A stretch of 64,000 bases of DNA from Bhargavaea ullalensis. Its GTDB lineage: Bacteria > Bacillota > Bacilli > Bacillales_A > Planococcaceae. Position numbers and translations under genes: made by a program. Below, one piece after another: positions 1-10,689 of the stretch. Within the stretch, counting starts at the first letter, position 1. Each line of letters begins with the position of its first letter. A model generated the notes under the pieces. The model had not been told where the DNA came from. It did not search any database and saw only the letters and a program-made list of their open reading frames with translations. The stretch lies in NCBI RefSeq assembly GCF_040545425.1, contig NZ_JBEPLW010000006.1; one strand, written 5' to 3'.

Positions 1-2535
<2,535 letters not shown>

Positions 2536-2731
2536 CCTCACAGAAGTGCCGAGGCGGCCTGAAAGGCGCGACAGGCATAAGACGGAAGGCGGCGCAGGTC
2601 CTGACCTGCAAGCCGCCGGCCGGCTTATGACCCGAGCGGCTGGCCGCCGAGGCCGGACAACATAAGCAAGGTTCGGCAGAAGCTTGGTTCAATGTCTGTT
2701 TTATCCGGTTTTGAAAGAACAAAAAAAGTAC

Positions 2732-2759
2732 TTGCCAAACCGTGCAGGATTGGTATAAT
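2732..2759 (+). promoter_or_regulatory. Probable sigma-A promoter between 23S and 5S
   Basis: TTGCCA (2732-2737) and TATAAT (2754-2759) are separated by 16 bp. The -10 is preceded by TG (extended -10, TGGTATAAT). Transcription would start near 2766, about 20 bases before 5S. It may give the 5S-tRNA cluster its own promoter in addition to readthrough from the rRNA promoter. Seen by motif only. Confidence 0.5.
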
Positions 2760-2786
2760 AGTACTTGTCCTTTCAAAGTGAATCAG

Positions 2787-2903
<117 letters not shown>

Positions 2904-2935
2904 CGATCACTTGATTGATGATACATACTTAATAT

Positions 2936-3011
2936 GGAGGATTAGCTCAGCTGGGAGAGCATCTGCCTTACAAGCAGAGGGTCGGCGGTTCGAACCCGTC
3001 ATCCTCCACCA
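2936..3011 (+). tRNA. tRNA-Val (TAC)
   Basis: First of a 20-gene tRNA run. The cloverleaf is complete, acceptor GGAGGAT/ATCCTCC, anticodon loop CTTACAA, CCA encoded. Confidence 0.97.
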
Positions 3012-3018
3012 TTATTTT

Positions 3019-3094
3019 GCCGGCCTAGCTCAATTGGTAGAGCAACTGAATCGTAATCAGTAGGTTGGGGGTTCAAGTCCTCTGGCCGGCACCA
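3019..3094 (+). tRNA. tRNA-Thr (CGT)
   Basis: Acceptor GCCGGCC/GGCCGGC, anticodon stem ACTGA/TCAGT, loop ATCGTAA, so the anticodon is CGT. The B. subtilis cluster, from memory, has TGT at this slot. CCA is encoded. Confidence 0.95.
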
Positions 3095-3102
3095 CAAAAT
3101 AC

Positions 3103-3178
3103 GAGCCATTAGCTCAGTTGGTAGAGCATCTGACTTTTAATCAGAGGGTCGCAGGTTCGAGCCCTGCATGGCTCACCA
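3103..3178 (+). tRNA. tRNA-Lys (TTT)
   Basis: Acceptor GAGCCAT/ATGGCTC, loop CTTTTAA giving anticodon TTT, CCA encoded. Confidence 0.97.
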
Positions 3179-3199
3179 TTTATATGCAAATCCACACAT

Positions 3200-3287
3200 G
3201 CGGGTGTGGCGGAATGGCAGACGCGCTAGATTCAGGTTCTAGTGTCCTTTACCGGACGTGGGGGTTCAAGTCCCTTCACCCGCACCA
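3200..3287 (+). tRNA. tRNA-Leu (CAG)
   Basis: Long variable arm typical of Leu. Acceptor GCGGGTG/CACCCGC, loop TTCAGGT giving anticodon CAG, where B. subtilis has TAG. CCA is encoded. Confidence 0.95.
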
Positions 3288-3290
3288 TAT

Positions 3291-3365
3291 GCGGAAGTAG
3301 TTCAGTGGTAGAATACCACCTTGCCAAGGTGGGGGTCGCGGGTTCGAATCCCGTCTTCCGCTCCA
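3291..3365 (+). tRNA. tRNA-Gly (GCC)
   Basis: Acceptor GCGGAAG/CTTCCGC, anticodon loop TTGCCAA, CCA encoded. Confidence 0.97.
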
Positions 3366-3375
3366 TATTTATTCC

Positions 3376-3464
3376 GCCGGGGTGGCGGAACTGGCAGACG
3401 CACAGGACTTAAAATCCTGCGGTAGGTGACTACCGTACCGGTTCGAAACCGGTCCTCGGCACCA
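3376..3464 (+). tRNA. tRNA-Leu (TAA)
   Basis: Long variable arm, acceptor GCCGGGG/CCTCGGC with one G-T pair, loop CTTAAAA giving anticodon TAA, CCA encoded. Confidence 0.96.
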
Positions 3465-3487
3465 GTTGTATGATTCAATTTAATAAT

Positions 3488-3564
<77 letters not shown>

Positions 3565-3567
3565 TTT

Positions 3568-3644
3568 CGGGAAATAGCTCAGCTTGGTAGAGCACTTGGT
3601 TTGGGACCAAGGGGTCGCAGGTTCGAATCCTGTTTTCCCGACCA
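3568..3644 (+). tRNA. tRNA-Pro (TGG)
   Basis: Acceptor CGGGAAA/TTTCCCG, loop TTTGGGA giving anticodon TGG, CCA encoded. Confidence 0.97.
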
Positions 3645-3649
3645 CCTAT

Positions 3650-3725
3650 GGGGCCTTAGCTCAGCTGGGAGAGCGCCTGCTTTGCACGCAGGAGGTCAGC
3701 GGTTCGATCCCGCTAGGCTCCACCA
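3650..3725 (+). tRNA. tRNA-Ala (TGC)
   Basis: Acceptor GGGGCCT/AGGCTCC with a G3-T70 wobble pair (Ala identity), loop TTTGCAC giving anticodon TGC, CCA encoded. Confidence 0.97.
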
Positions 3726-3745
3726 TTTCATATACATACTACTGT

Positions 3746-3819
3746 GGCGGTGTAGCTCAGCTGGCTAGAGCGTACGGTTCATACCCGTAAGGTCGGGGGT
3801 TCGATCCCCTCCGCCGCCA
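3746..3819 (+). tRNA. tRNA-Met elongator (CAT)
   Basis: Acceptor GGCGGTG/CGCCGCC, anticodon stem TACGG/CCGTA, loop TTCATAC. The 3' CCA is not encoded (the discriminator A is followed by TTTC), so CCA must be added enzymatically. Confidence 0.93.
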
Positions 3820-3826
3820 TTTCAAA

Positions 3827-3903
3827 GGACCTTTAGCTCAGTTGGTTAGAGCAGACGGCTCATAACCGTCCGGTCGCAGGTTCGAGTCCTGCAAGGTCCA
3901 CCA
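3827..3903 (+). tRNA. tRNA-Ile2 (CAT, lysidine type)
   Basis: The anticodon reads CAT, but the sequence (GGACCTT acceptor with C4-G69 and C5-G68, stem GACGG/CCGTC) and its place directly after elongator Met match the Bacillus tRNA whose C34 is converted to lysidine by TilS to read AUA. The Ile2 assignment is from family resemblance; automated callers would say Met. Confidence 0.85.
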
Positions 3904-3920
3904 TTCACTGGTTGATGCAC

Positions 3921-4013
3921 GGAGGAATACCCAAGTCTGGCTGAAGGGGTCGGTCTTGAAAACCGAGAGGCGGGTCACACCGCGCGGGGGTTCGAATCCC
4001 TCTTCCTCCGCCA
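3921..4013 (+). tRNA. tRNA-Ser (TGA)
   Basis: Long variable arm, acceptor GGAGGAA/TTCCTCC, loop CTTGAAA giving anticodon TGA, CCA encoded. Confidence 0.96.
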
Positions 4014-4084
4014 TTTTCATGCCTCTTCAGTCAAGGGGAGCACTTTTCCGTCAGGGGATACCTGATCAGCCATCATTTTATTAT

Positions 4085-4159
4085 CGCGGAGTGGAGCAGT
4101 GGCAGCTCGTCGGGCTCATAACCCGAAGGTCGCAGGTTCAAATCCTGCCTCCGCAACCA
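4085..4159 (+). tRNA. Initiator tRNA-fMet (CAT)
   Basis: The unpaired C1/A72 end (CGCGGAG/CTCCGCA) and the three G-C pairs of the anticodon stem (GGG/CCC around CTCATAA) mark the initiator. CCA is encoded. Confidence 0.95.
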
Positions 4160-4161
4160 AT

Positions 4162-4237
4162 GGTCCCGTGGTGTAGCGGTTAACATGCCTGCCTGTCACG
4201 CAGGAGATCGCGGGTTCGATTCCCGTCGGGACCGCCA
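4162..4237 (+). tRNA. tRNA-Asp (GTC)
   Basis: Acceptor GGTCCCG/CGGGACC, loop CTGTCAC giving anticodon GTC, CCA encoded. Confidence 0.97.
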
Positions 4238-4262
4238 TTTTTTATACATAATTCTTGTTGCT

Positions 4263-4338
4263 GGCTTGGTAGCTCAGTCGGTAGAGCAAAGGACTGAAAA
4301 TCCTTGTGTCGGCGGTTCGATTCCGTCCCAAGCCACCA
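4263..4338 (+). tRNA. tRNA-Phe (GAA)
   Basis: Acceptor GGCTTGG/CCAAGCC, loop CTGAAAA giving anticodon GAA, CCA encoded. In B. subtilis a His gene follows here; only five bases separate this gene from the next one, so His is absent. Confidence 0.97.
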
Positions 4339-4343
4339 TTGAC

Positions 4344-4417
4344 GCGGATGTAGTTTAGTGGTAAAACCTCAGCTTCCCAAGCTGAAGTCGAGGGTTCGAT
4401 TCCCTTCATCCGCTCCA
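4344..4417 (+). tRNA. tRNA-Gly (CCC)
   Basis: Acceptor GCGGATG/CATCCGC, anticodon stem TCAGC/GCTGA, loop TTCCCAA giving anticodon CCC, where B. subtilis has TCC. CCA is encoded. Confidence 0.94.
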
Positions 4418-4423
4418 GAGAGT

Positions 4424-4500
<77 letters not shown>

Positions 4501-4503
4501 TTT

Positions 4504-4578
4504 TCCGCAGTAGCTCAGTGGTAGAGCAATCGGCTGTTAACCGATCGGTCGTAAGTTCGAGTCTTACCTGCGGAGCCA
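4504..4578 (+). tRNA. tRNA-Asn (GTT)
   Basis: Acceptor TCCGCAG/CTGCGGA, loop CTGTTAA giving anticodon GTT, CCA encoded. Confidence 0.97.
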
Positions 4579-4580
4579 TT

Positions 4581-4671
4581 GGAGAAGTACTCAAGAGGCC
4601 GAAGAGGCGCCCCTGCTAAGGGCGTAGGTCGGGTAACCGGCGCGAGGGTTCAAATCCCTCCTTCTCCGCCA
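4581..4671 (+). tRNA. tRNA-Ser (GCT)
   Basis: Long variable arm, acceptor GGAGAAG/CTTCTCC, loop CTGCTAA giving anticodon GCT, CCA encoded. Confidence 0.96.
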
Positions 4672-4675
4672 TTCC

Positions 4676-4747
4676 GGCCCCTTGGTCAAGCGGTTAAGAC
4701 ACCGCCCTTTCACGGCGGTAACACGGGTTCGAATCCCGTAGGGGTCA
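4676..4747 (+). tRNA. tRNA-Glu (TTC)
   Basis: Last gene of the cluster. Acceptor GGCCCCT/AGGGGTC, loop CTTTCAC giving anticodon TTC. The 3' end is followed by TCA, so CCA is not encoded. Confidence 0.94.
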
Positions 4748-4751
4748 TCAC

Positions 4752-4792
4752 AAAAAGAGCAGCTTTCCTTTTCAGGAGGCTGCTCTTTTTTT
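4752..4792 (+). terminator. Terminator of the rRNA-tRNA operon
   Basis: The arms GAGCAGC (4757-4763) and GCTGCTC (4779-4785) are flanked by an A-run and a T-run, so the hairpin can work in both directions. It touches the stop codon of the opposite-strand gene that ends at 4791. Confidence 0.9.
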
Positions 4793-5537
4793 ATTCTTTT
4801 TCTCCTGTATAGCTGTCCCGCTCATGATAGGGAATGTCGCCCATCGGGGATTCAAGCTGTTCTGCATCCAACTCTTCTTCGTACTCTTCCATCGTCTCGG
4901 ACCTTGAAAAACCCTTCTTTGTTCCGGTTTCGTCCGTGCTAGCGAATTCCTCATATTCCTCGACAGCCCCCGATTCCAGGCCGTCATCGTAAAGATGGTT
5001 ATAGTCATCGTGGTCTCCGGTCATGTCGGACGGCGTTTCGGAAGTGCCGTACTGGGCCACATCCCGGAAACTGTCTTGATTGTCCTGCACGTCGTCTTCC
5101 TGGCCGACTTCGAATGTATCCGGCTTGACCGGGTCCATGACGTTTTCCAGCACGTCTTCCTCAACCGGCCGGTCGTCCGGTATTTCACTGTCTGCATGTT
5201 CGATGCAGCGGTTTGTATACGGGATGGCTTCAAGCCGCTCGAACGGAATGTCTTCGCCGCATACTTCACATACTCCATAGGAACCGTCGTGCATGGCCCT
5301 TAGCGCATTCTCCACCTTTTCGAGTTCGCTTTCGGCATGGGTTTCAAGCGCCTGGTCGCGTTCCCGGTCGAAAAGTTCAGTTCCTGCATCTGCTGGATGG
5401 TTGTCCGCCAGAGACAGCTCTCCCGTGTCGTCACGCATGCTGTCATCGATTTCCCGGTCTTCTGCCGTTTCGGCGTATTGCCGTTGCATCTGTATCAGTT
5501 CCCGTTTTAGTATGGTTTTTTCCTGTTCACTCAACAT
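4791..5537 (-). CDS. yteA: YteA-family TraR/DksA-type zinc-finger protein
   Basis: This 248-residue, very acidic protein has an N-terminal helical part (LSEQEKTILKRELIQ), then a DksA-like zinc ribbon near residues 92-116 with CEVCGEDIPFERLEAIPYTN followed by RCIEH. The arrangement matches the YteA sporulation-associated family. The last zinc ligand appears to be His where DksA/TraR proteins have Cys (CxxC...CxxH), which could still bind zinc. The C-terminal 130 residues are rich in D and E with little complexity. The gene stands alone between the tRNA terminator and menA, read toward the tRNA cluster. A role in RNA polymerase or sporulation control is inferred from the family; the target is unknown. 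Confidence 0.8.
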   Translation of the reverse strand: MLSEQEKTILKRELIQMQRQYAETAEDREIDDSMRDDTGELSLADNHPADAGTELFDRERDQALETHAESELEKVENALRAMHDGSYGVCEVCGEDIPFERLEAIPYTNRCIEHADSEIPDDRPVEEDVLENVMDPVKPDTFEVGQEDDVQDNQDSFRDVAQYGTSETPSDMTGDHDDYNHLYDDGLESGAVEEYEEFASTDETGTKKGFSRSETMEEYEEELDAEQLESPMGDIPYHERDSYTGEKE

Positions 5538-5652
5538 GATGTCACTTCCTCATCCGGTTTTTATACGCAAGCCCCGCTGTGATGAAAATCAGGTCCTCGT
5601 GTCCCTCATCTTTTCCTTTTTGTCCGGATTGCTAAACCTGGTTCGGGGCAGA

Positions 5653-5686
5653 CGAAAAGAACCGCCGCTCAAGAGAGCGGCGGTTC
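5653..5686 (-). terminator. Terminator downstream of menA
   Basis: Perfect 12-bp inverted repeat GAACCGCCGCTC / GAGCGGCGGTTC with a 4-base loop. On the minus strand it is followed by a short T-rich run (TTTTC), directly past the menA stop. Confidence 0.85.
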
Positions 5687-5696
5687 AGCGGAGCTT

Positions 5697-6611
5697 TCAG
5701 AGAAACCAATGTTCGATCATCAATGCGATGCAGAGGAGAAGCCCGAAGAAGGTGTTTGTCTGTGCTGTGGCCTTCATGGCCGGCATGACACGCAGAGGAA
5801 TGTGTTCAGCCCGGAAGGTTCGGATGGCGGCGAGAGGCTTCGGAACGCTGAGCAGGACGAGCAGTGCCCAGGGCGTCAGTTTGCCGAACAACACCATCCC
5901 GGCTATCCACGCATAGGCGACGATGAAGAACAGGGCGAGAATGGTGACGGCATGATCCCTGCCGGCCAGGATGGCGACGGTCTTTCGTCCGCTTTCCTTG
6001 TCGCCTTCGAGATCCCGGATGTTGTTTGACATCATGATGGAGGCCACCAGGATCATACTTGGAACCGAAAGGGCCAGGGCAAACCCGCTGACATGTCCGG
6101 TCTGGATGAAGTAGGCAATCAATACGATGGCCATTCCCATGACCACTCCCGAAAAGAGCTCGCCGAGCGGGGTATAGGCGATCGGATAAGGACCGCCGGT
6201 ATACAAGTAGCCGATGGCCATCGCCGCGCCGCCGACCGCGAGCAGAAGCCATGAAGTCTGTCCTGCGATATACAGTCCCATGGCCGCTGCAGCGAGATAG
6301 AGCCCGACGGCGATGGCAAGGACGGTCCGCGGACGGACGCCGTTGCGCACGATGGCACCCCCGATGCCGACGGAGTGTTCGGTATCCAGTCCGCGCCTGA
6401 AATCATAGTACTCATTGAACATGTTGGTTGCCGCCTGAAGGAACAGCGTTGCCAGCATCATCAGGATAAACAGGACCGGATCAATGGCCGTTTCCCGAAA
6501 GGCAATCAATGTCCCCAAGAGAACAGGAACAAAAGAGGCGGTCAGCGTATGCGGTCGCGTGAGCTGCCACCAAACTCTCCAGCCCTCATCCGCTTTTATC
6601 GAATGCTGCAT
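5697..6611 (-). CDS. menA: 1,4-dihydroxy-2-naphthoate polyprenyltransferase
   Basis: MenA attaches the polyprenyl tail to 1,4-dihydroxy-2-naphthoate in the membrane, giving demethylmenaquinone. The 304-residue protein is a polytopic UbiA-family enzyme. The first Asp-rich motif NMFNEYYDFRRGLD lies near residues 63-76 and the second, NNIRDLEGDKESGRKT, near 195-210; both bind Mg-diphosphate. About eight hydrophobic segments are visible. It is divergent from menF, as in B. subtilis, so the two men transcripts share the 160-bp gap. The start ATG at 6611 is preceded by GAGAGAAG. The length fits the family. Confidence 0.95.
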   Translation of the reverse strand: MQHSIKADEGWRVWWQLTRPHTLTASFVPVLLGTLIAFRETAIDPVLFILMMLATLFLQAATNMFNEYYDFRRGLDTEHSVGIGGAIVRNGVRPRTVLAIAVGLYLAAAAMGLYIAGQTSWLLLAVGGAAMAIGYLYTGGPYPIAYTPLGELFSGVVMGMAIVLIAYFIQTGHVSGFALALSVPSMILVASIMMSNNIRDLEGDKESGRKTVAILAGRDHAVTILALFFIVAYAWIAGMVLFGKLTPWALLVLLSVPKPLAAIRTFRAEHIPLRVMPAMKATAQTNTFFGLLLCIALMIEHWFL

Positions 6612-6771
6612 GAAACTTCTCTCCTTAACTGTTCATTTTCCGCTCCTCATTATATATGAGTTTTGGGTGAAAGGACAGAGTGGCAGGCGTGGCTCCCCGA
6701 CTCTTCCTGCAGGATATGATAAAATGGAAGGGCTATGCAGGATGAAGTGAACTGAGTTGGAGGGGTCTTGA

Positions 6772-8157
6772 ATGAAACGAAATACGACTCCGCATTCGAC
6801 GGGGCAAGCCGGCCGCGCGATCGGCGGTCTCCATTTTTACACGGAGACCCTCGATGCGGGCAGGCTGTCGCCGCTTGCGTTCTTTGAGGCGGGTTCGGAT
6901 GAATTTTCCGGCCGCCGGTTTTATTGGGAAAATCGGGACAAGACGTGGAAGATGGTCGGGATCGGCCATGCGGCGGTCCTGGAAAGCGAGGCCGCGGACG
7001 GTCGGTTTGCCGATGTCCGTGCCCAGTGGCAGCGCCTCTGTTCGGTGCTGGTGAAAGAGGAAGGGGATTTGAACCCGGTGCTGTTCGGCGGCTTTTCGTT
7101 TGATCCGAAAAACCGCCCCTCTTCTGAGTGGTCGGGTTTTTCGCCCGCTTTCTTTGCCGTGCCGCAATTCCAGCTGATTGAGAAAAACGGACACACTTTT
7201 GTTTCGATCAACATGATCACGGAGGGTGAAGCGGCTGCGGCTGATTTTGAGCGGCTGCGCTCAATCGGCGAATCGCTCATCCATGAAGCACAGGTGATGG
7301 AAAGAACTCCGGCGCAAAAGCCTGATGTGAGCAGACTCGAAGAGCTGGCAAAAGATGATTATATGGATGCCGTGGGCTCAGTGACGGGCAAAATCCGGGC
7401 CGGGGAAGCGGAGAAGGTGGTCATTGCCCGTTCGGTGGAACTTCTGTTCAAGGATCCGGTCACGCCGGCCGCCGTTCTCGAGAATTTGTCGTCGGAACAG
7501 CAGGAAAGCTATCTGTTCGGCCTGGAAAGAGACGGAAAACTCTTTTTGGGGGCAACGCCAGAACGTCTTGTGGATCTGCACGATGGACATGCCCGGACCG
7601 CCTGTGTGGCGGGCTCCATCGGTCGCGGAAAATCGGCGGCAGAAGACCGCCGGCTTGGAGAGGCACTTCTCAAGGATGCGAAAAACCGGTCTGAACACCA
7701 GTACGTTGTCAGCATGATCGGTGATGTGTTCCGCGAATTTTGCTCGGATGTCAAAATCCCGGCAGGCCCCCGCCTGCTGAAAGTCCGGGACATTCAGCAT
7801 CTGTTCACGCCGGTTGAGGGAATTCCGGATAACGGCAAGGATATTCTGGACTTCGTGGAGGCCCTGCATCCGACTCCCGCACTCGGCGGGACACCGAGGG
7901 AGGAGGCCCTTCCGATCATCCGTGAAAGCGAATGTATGGATCGCGGCTATTACGGAGCACCGATCGGATGGATGGATGCCGCGGGCAATGGAGAATTTGC
8001 GGTGGCCATCCGGTCCGCGCTGCTTGAAGAGCAAAAGGCGCGCTTGTTTGCTGGCGGGGGGATCGTCGCCGATTCGGTTCCTGAAGATGAATATGTTGAA
8101 ACCTGGGTTAAACTGCGGCCCGTGATGAGGGCGCTCGGAGGGAAGCTGCATGGATGA
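6772..8157 (+). CDS. menF: Isochorismate synthase MenF
   Basis: MenF converts chorismate to isochorismate, the first committed step of menaquinone synthesis. The 461-residue chorismate-binding protein has the family signatures in its C-terminal half: LGATPERLVD, AGSIGRGKSAAEDRRLG, SEHQYVV, PTPALGGTPREEAL and the metal-binding ESECMDRGYYGAPIGW stretch near residues 384-400. The start ATG follows GAGTTGGAGGGGTCTTGA. The 3' end overlaps menD by 8 bp, so the two are translationally coupled. It heads the menF-menD-menH-menB operon. Confidence 0.96.
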   Translation: MKRNTTPHSTGQAGRAIGGLHFYTETLDAGRLSPLAFFEAGSDEFSGRRFYWENRDKTWKMVGIGHAAVLESEAADGRFADVRAQWQRLCSVLVKEEGDLNPVLFGGFSFDPKNRPSSEWSGFSPAFFAVPQFQLIEKNGHTFVSINMITEGEAAAADFERLRSIGESLIHEAQVMERTPAQKPDVSRLEELAKDDYMDAVGSVTGKIRAGEAEKVVIARSVELLFKDPVTPAAVLENLSSEQQESYLFGLERDGKLFLGATPERLVDLHDGHARTACVAGSIGRGKSAAEDRRLGEALLKDAKNRSEHQYVVSMIGDVFREFCSDVKIPAGPRLLKVRDIQHLFTPVEGIPDNGKDILDFVEALHPTPALGGTPREEALPIIRESECMDRGYYGAPIGWMDAAGNGEFAVAIRSALLEEQKARLFAGGGIVADSVPEDEYVETWVKLRPVMRALGGKLHG

Positions 8158-9871
8158 GCGGAGAACACTGACTGCACATGTATTGGCAATAACGGAATCG
8201 CTGATCCGGGCGGGTGTCCGCCACGTCGTTGTCAGCCCGGGCTCCCGTTCCACGCCGCTCGCCTATGCTTTTGCAAAATCAAAAGGGATCTTGATGCATA
8301 TCCAGACAGACGAGCGGTCCGCCGGGTTTTATGCGCTCGGCCTTGCCAAGGGATCCGGCGGTCCGGTTGCGATGCTTTGCACGTCCGGCACTGCGGCCTC
8401 AAACTACATGCCGGCGCTTACAGAAGCCAAGTATGCCCGCATCCCGCTCATCGCCATTACGGCGGACCGACCCCATGAATTGAGGGAAGTCGGCGCGCCT
8501 CAGGCGATTGACCAGGTCGGCATGTACGGACGCACGGTGAAATACAGCGTTGATTTTCCGCTTCCTGAAGAGCGCCCGGAATCTGCCGAGTTCATCACCC
8601 GGCATGTCCGCCGCGCGGTTTCGATCGCCACGGATGCGCCTGCCGGACCGGTGCAGCTGAATGTGCCGTTCCGGGAGCCGCTGCTCATCGACTTTGAGAT
8701 GGAAGCAGCCGAGCCGGCGTTCCGGCATCGGTTCGCCGGGCAGATAGGGCCTGATCCTGAAATGATTGATTGGTTCGAAGGAGCTCTCCGGTCTGCCCAT
8801 AAAGGGATGATCGTGGCCGGCGAGCTGCCGCCCGGCTTCGACCGGGGAGCGTTCTGGCGGTTTGCGGAAAGTCTTGGCTGGCCGGTTCTGGCCGATCCGC
8901 TGTCGGGACTGCGAAGCGAGGTTCCGGCAAGTGCGCGGTCCCTGTGCATCTCTTCCTATGATGCCGTCCTCAAGCACACCGGATTCGCGGAAAAGATGGA
9001 GCCTGACACAGTGATCCGGTTCGGCCCGCAGCCGGTTTCCAAGCCGCTGGCGCTGTTTTTAAAATCATGCAGGCCCAAGGTGTATGCCGTGGTGGACGAC
9101 AGCCCGTCTTTCCGGGATCCGTATCACTTGGCGACCCACCATCTGCAATGTGCGCCGGAATCCCTGCTCGGTGTCCGGACGGATTCATCCGGCCCGGAGG
9201 AATATGCCCGGCTATGGGAAGAGGCGGACGCTGACGCGGCAGAAGAAACTGCGGCGTTTGCGAAAAACGGGAACGATGAAGGAGCGATGGCTGCCGTCCT
9301 CTTCGAGGAAATGAGCAGCGGCAGTGACTTGTTCGCCAGTTCGAGCATGCCGATCCGGGATGCCGACACGTTCTTCCTGAAGACGGAAAAGGACATCGGG
9401 ATCTTTGCAAACCGGGGAGCCAACGGGATTGACGGGGTCGTTTCAACGGCGCTCGGACTCCAGGCGGCCCGGAACCGGCCGGCCTGGCTGCTCATCGGGG
9501 ATCTCGCGATGCTGCATGATCAGAACGGGCTCATCGCCACCCGGTTTTCGGATGCGGATTTGACGATTGTCGTGATGAACAATGACGGGGGCGGGATTTT
9601 TTCTTATCTGCCTCAAGGAAGCGAGCCCCGCTACTTTGAAGAGCTGTTCGGCACTCCGACGGGACTCCGATTTGATCATCTTGCCGCCATGTACGGCTTT
9701 CAGTACGATGGGGTCCGCGATGCAGCGGAGTTCAGGGATGCTGTGAGAAAAGAAAAAGAGACGCCGGTCCGGATCATCGAGGCATTCAGCGACCGCAGCT
9801 TGAACCTGGCAGAGCACAGAAGGCTTTGGGGACGGATCTCCGAAAGGCTGGACGCGCGATGGAAGAACTGA
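8150..9871 (+). CDS. menD: SEPHCHC synthase MenD
   Basis: This ThDP-dependent enzyme joins 2-oxoglutarate (after decarboxylation) to isochorismate, making 2-succinyl-5-enolpyruvyl-6-hydroxy-3-cyclohexene-1-carboxylate. The 573-residue protein has the N-terminal ThDP-pyrimidine-binding half (SPGSRSTPLAYAF, DERSAGFYALG, CTSGTAASNYMPA) and the C-terminal diphosphate-binding half (SSSMPIRDADTF, RGANGIDGVVSTALG, then NNDGGGIFSYLPQ with the metal-binding DGG). The length is normal. The start overlaps the end of menF and the stop lies 13 bp inside menH. Confidence 0.97.
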   Translation: MDERRTLTAHVLAITESLIRAGVRHVVVSPGSRSTPLAYAFAKSKGILMHIQTDERSAGFYALGLAKGSGGPVAMLCTSGTAASNYMPALTEAKYARIPLIAITADRPHELREVGAPQAIDQVGMYGRTVKYSVDFPLPEERPESAEFITRHVRRAVSIATDAPAGPVQLNVPFREPLLIDFEMEAAEPAFRHRFAGQIGPDPEMIDWFEGALRSAHKGMIVAGELPPGFDRGAFWRFAESLGWPVLADPLSGLRSEVPASARSLCISSYDAVLKHTGFAEKMEPDTVIRFGPQPVSKPLALFLKSCRPKVYAVVDDSPSFRDPYHLATHHLQCAPESLLGVRTDSSGPEEYARLWEEADADAAEETAAFAKNGNDEGAMAAVLFEEMSSGSDLFASSSMPIRDADTFFLKTEKDIGIFANRGANGIDGVVSTALGLQAARNRPAWLLIGDLAMLHDQNGLIATRFSDADLTIVVMNNDGGGIFSYLPQGSEPRYFEELFGTPTGLRFDHLAAMYGFQYDGVRDAAEFRDAVRKEKETPVRIIEAFSDRSLNLAEHRRLWGRISERLDARWKN

Positions 9872-10689
9872 TCGCGAGTCTCCGGGGGCTCTGTACAGGC
9901 TGCCTGCTGAGCGGGGACCCGGAAGCGGAACCGCTTGTGCTCCTGCACGGATTCACCGGAAGTTCCCGCACCTGGCAAGAGACCGGACAGCTGCTTGGAC
10001 ACCAACGGATCATCATGCCCGATCTGATCGGGCACGGACGGACGGACTCGCCGGCTGAGCCGGGGCGGTATGCCATGGAAGAGCAGATCGAAGACCTGGA
10101 TGCGCTGCTGGATGAACTCGGCGTCGGCCGTGTTGCGCTCCTCGGCTATTCGATGGGGGGGCGCGTGGCGATCGGATATGCCTCGGAACATCCGGAGCGG
10201 GTCAGCCGGCTGATCCTTGAAAGCACTTCTCCGGGACTCGGGACCGAAGAAGAGCGGGCTTCCCGCCGCGAGTCGGACAAGAAGCTTGCGGAGTTCATCC
10301 GGCGTGAAGGAGTCCCGGCTTTTACCGGCTACTGGGAGGGCATTCCGCTGTTTGCCTCACAGCGGAACCTGTCTGCAAAGAGGCGGCAGGCGATCCGTGA
10401 CGGACGGCTCAACAACCGGGCGGAAGGACTGGCCGGCAGCCTGCTCGGCATCGGGACCGGCAGTCAGCCGTCTTACTGGGATAGGCTGGGGGAACTCACC
10501 ATGCCCGTCACGCTCATCACGGGCAGCCTGGACGGAAAGTATGATGAGATCGCAAAGCGGATGCTCGGAATGCTGCCTGACGCACGGCATATCCGGGTGG
10601 CGGGCGCCGGACATGCCGTCCACGTGGAAAATCCGGAGCGCTTTGCTACAATAGTGAAGGAAGCCATAATTGAAGGAGGAAGACAATGA
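9859..10689 (+). CDS. menH: SHCHC synthase MenH (alpha/beta hydrolase)
   Basis: MenH eliminates pyruvate from the MenD product to give 2-succinyl-6-hydroxy-2,4-cyclohexadiene-1-carboxylate. The fold is visible: oxyanion stretch VLLHGFTGSS, nucleophile elbow GYSMGGRVAIGYA, an Asp in TLITGSLDGKYD, and the C-terminal catalytic His in GAGHAVHVENPERF. I chose the ATG at 9859, giving 276 residues and a 13-bp overlap with menD, over an in-frame TTG at 9826, because the family begins just before the first beta strand. The stop overlaps the menB ATG. Confidence 0.92.
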   Translation: MEELIASLRGLCTGCLLSGDPEAEPLVLLHGFTGSSRTWQETGQLLGHQRIIMPDLIGHGRTDSPAEPGRYAMEEQIEDLDALLDELGVGRVALLGYSMGGRVAIGYASEHPERVSRLILESTSPGLGTEEERASRRESDKKLAEFIRREGVPAFTGYWEGIPLFASQRNLSAKRRQAIRDGRLNNRAEGLAGSLLGIGTGSQPSYWDRLGELTMPVTLITGSLDGKYDEIAKRMLGMLPDARHIRVAGAGHAVHVENPERFATIVKEAIIEGGRQ

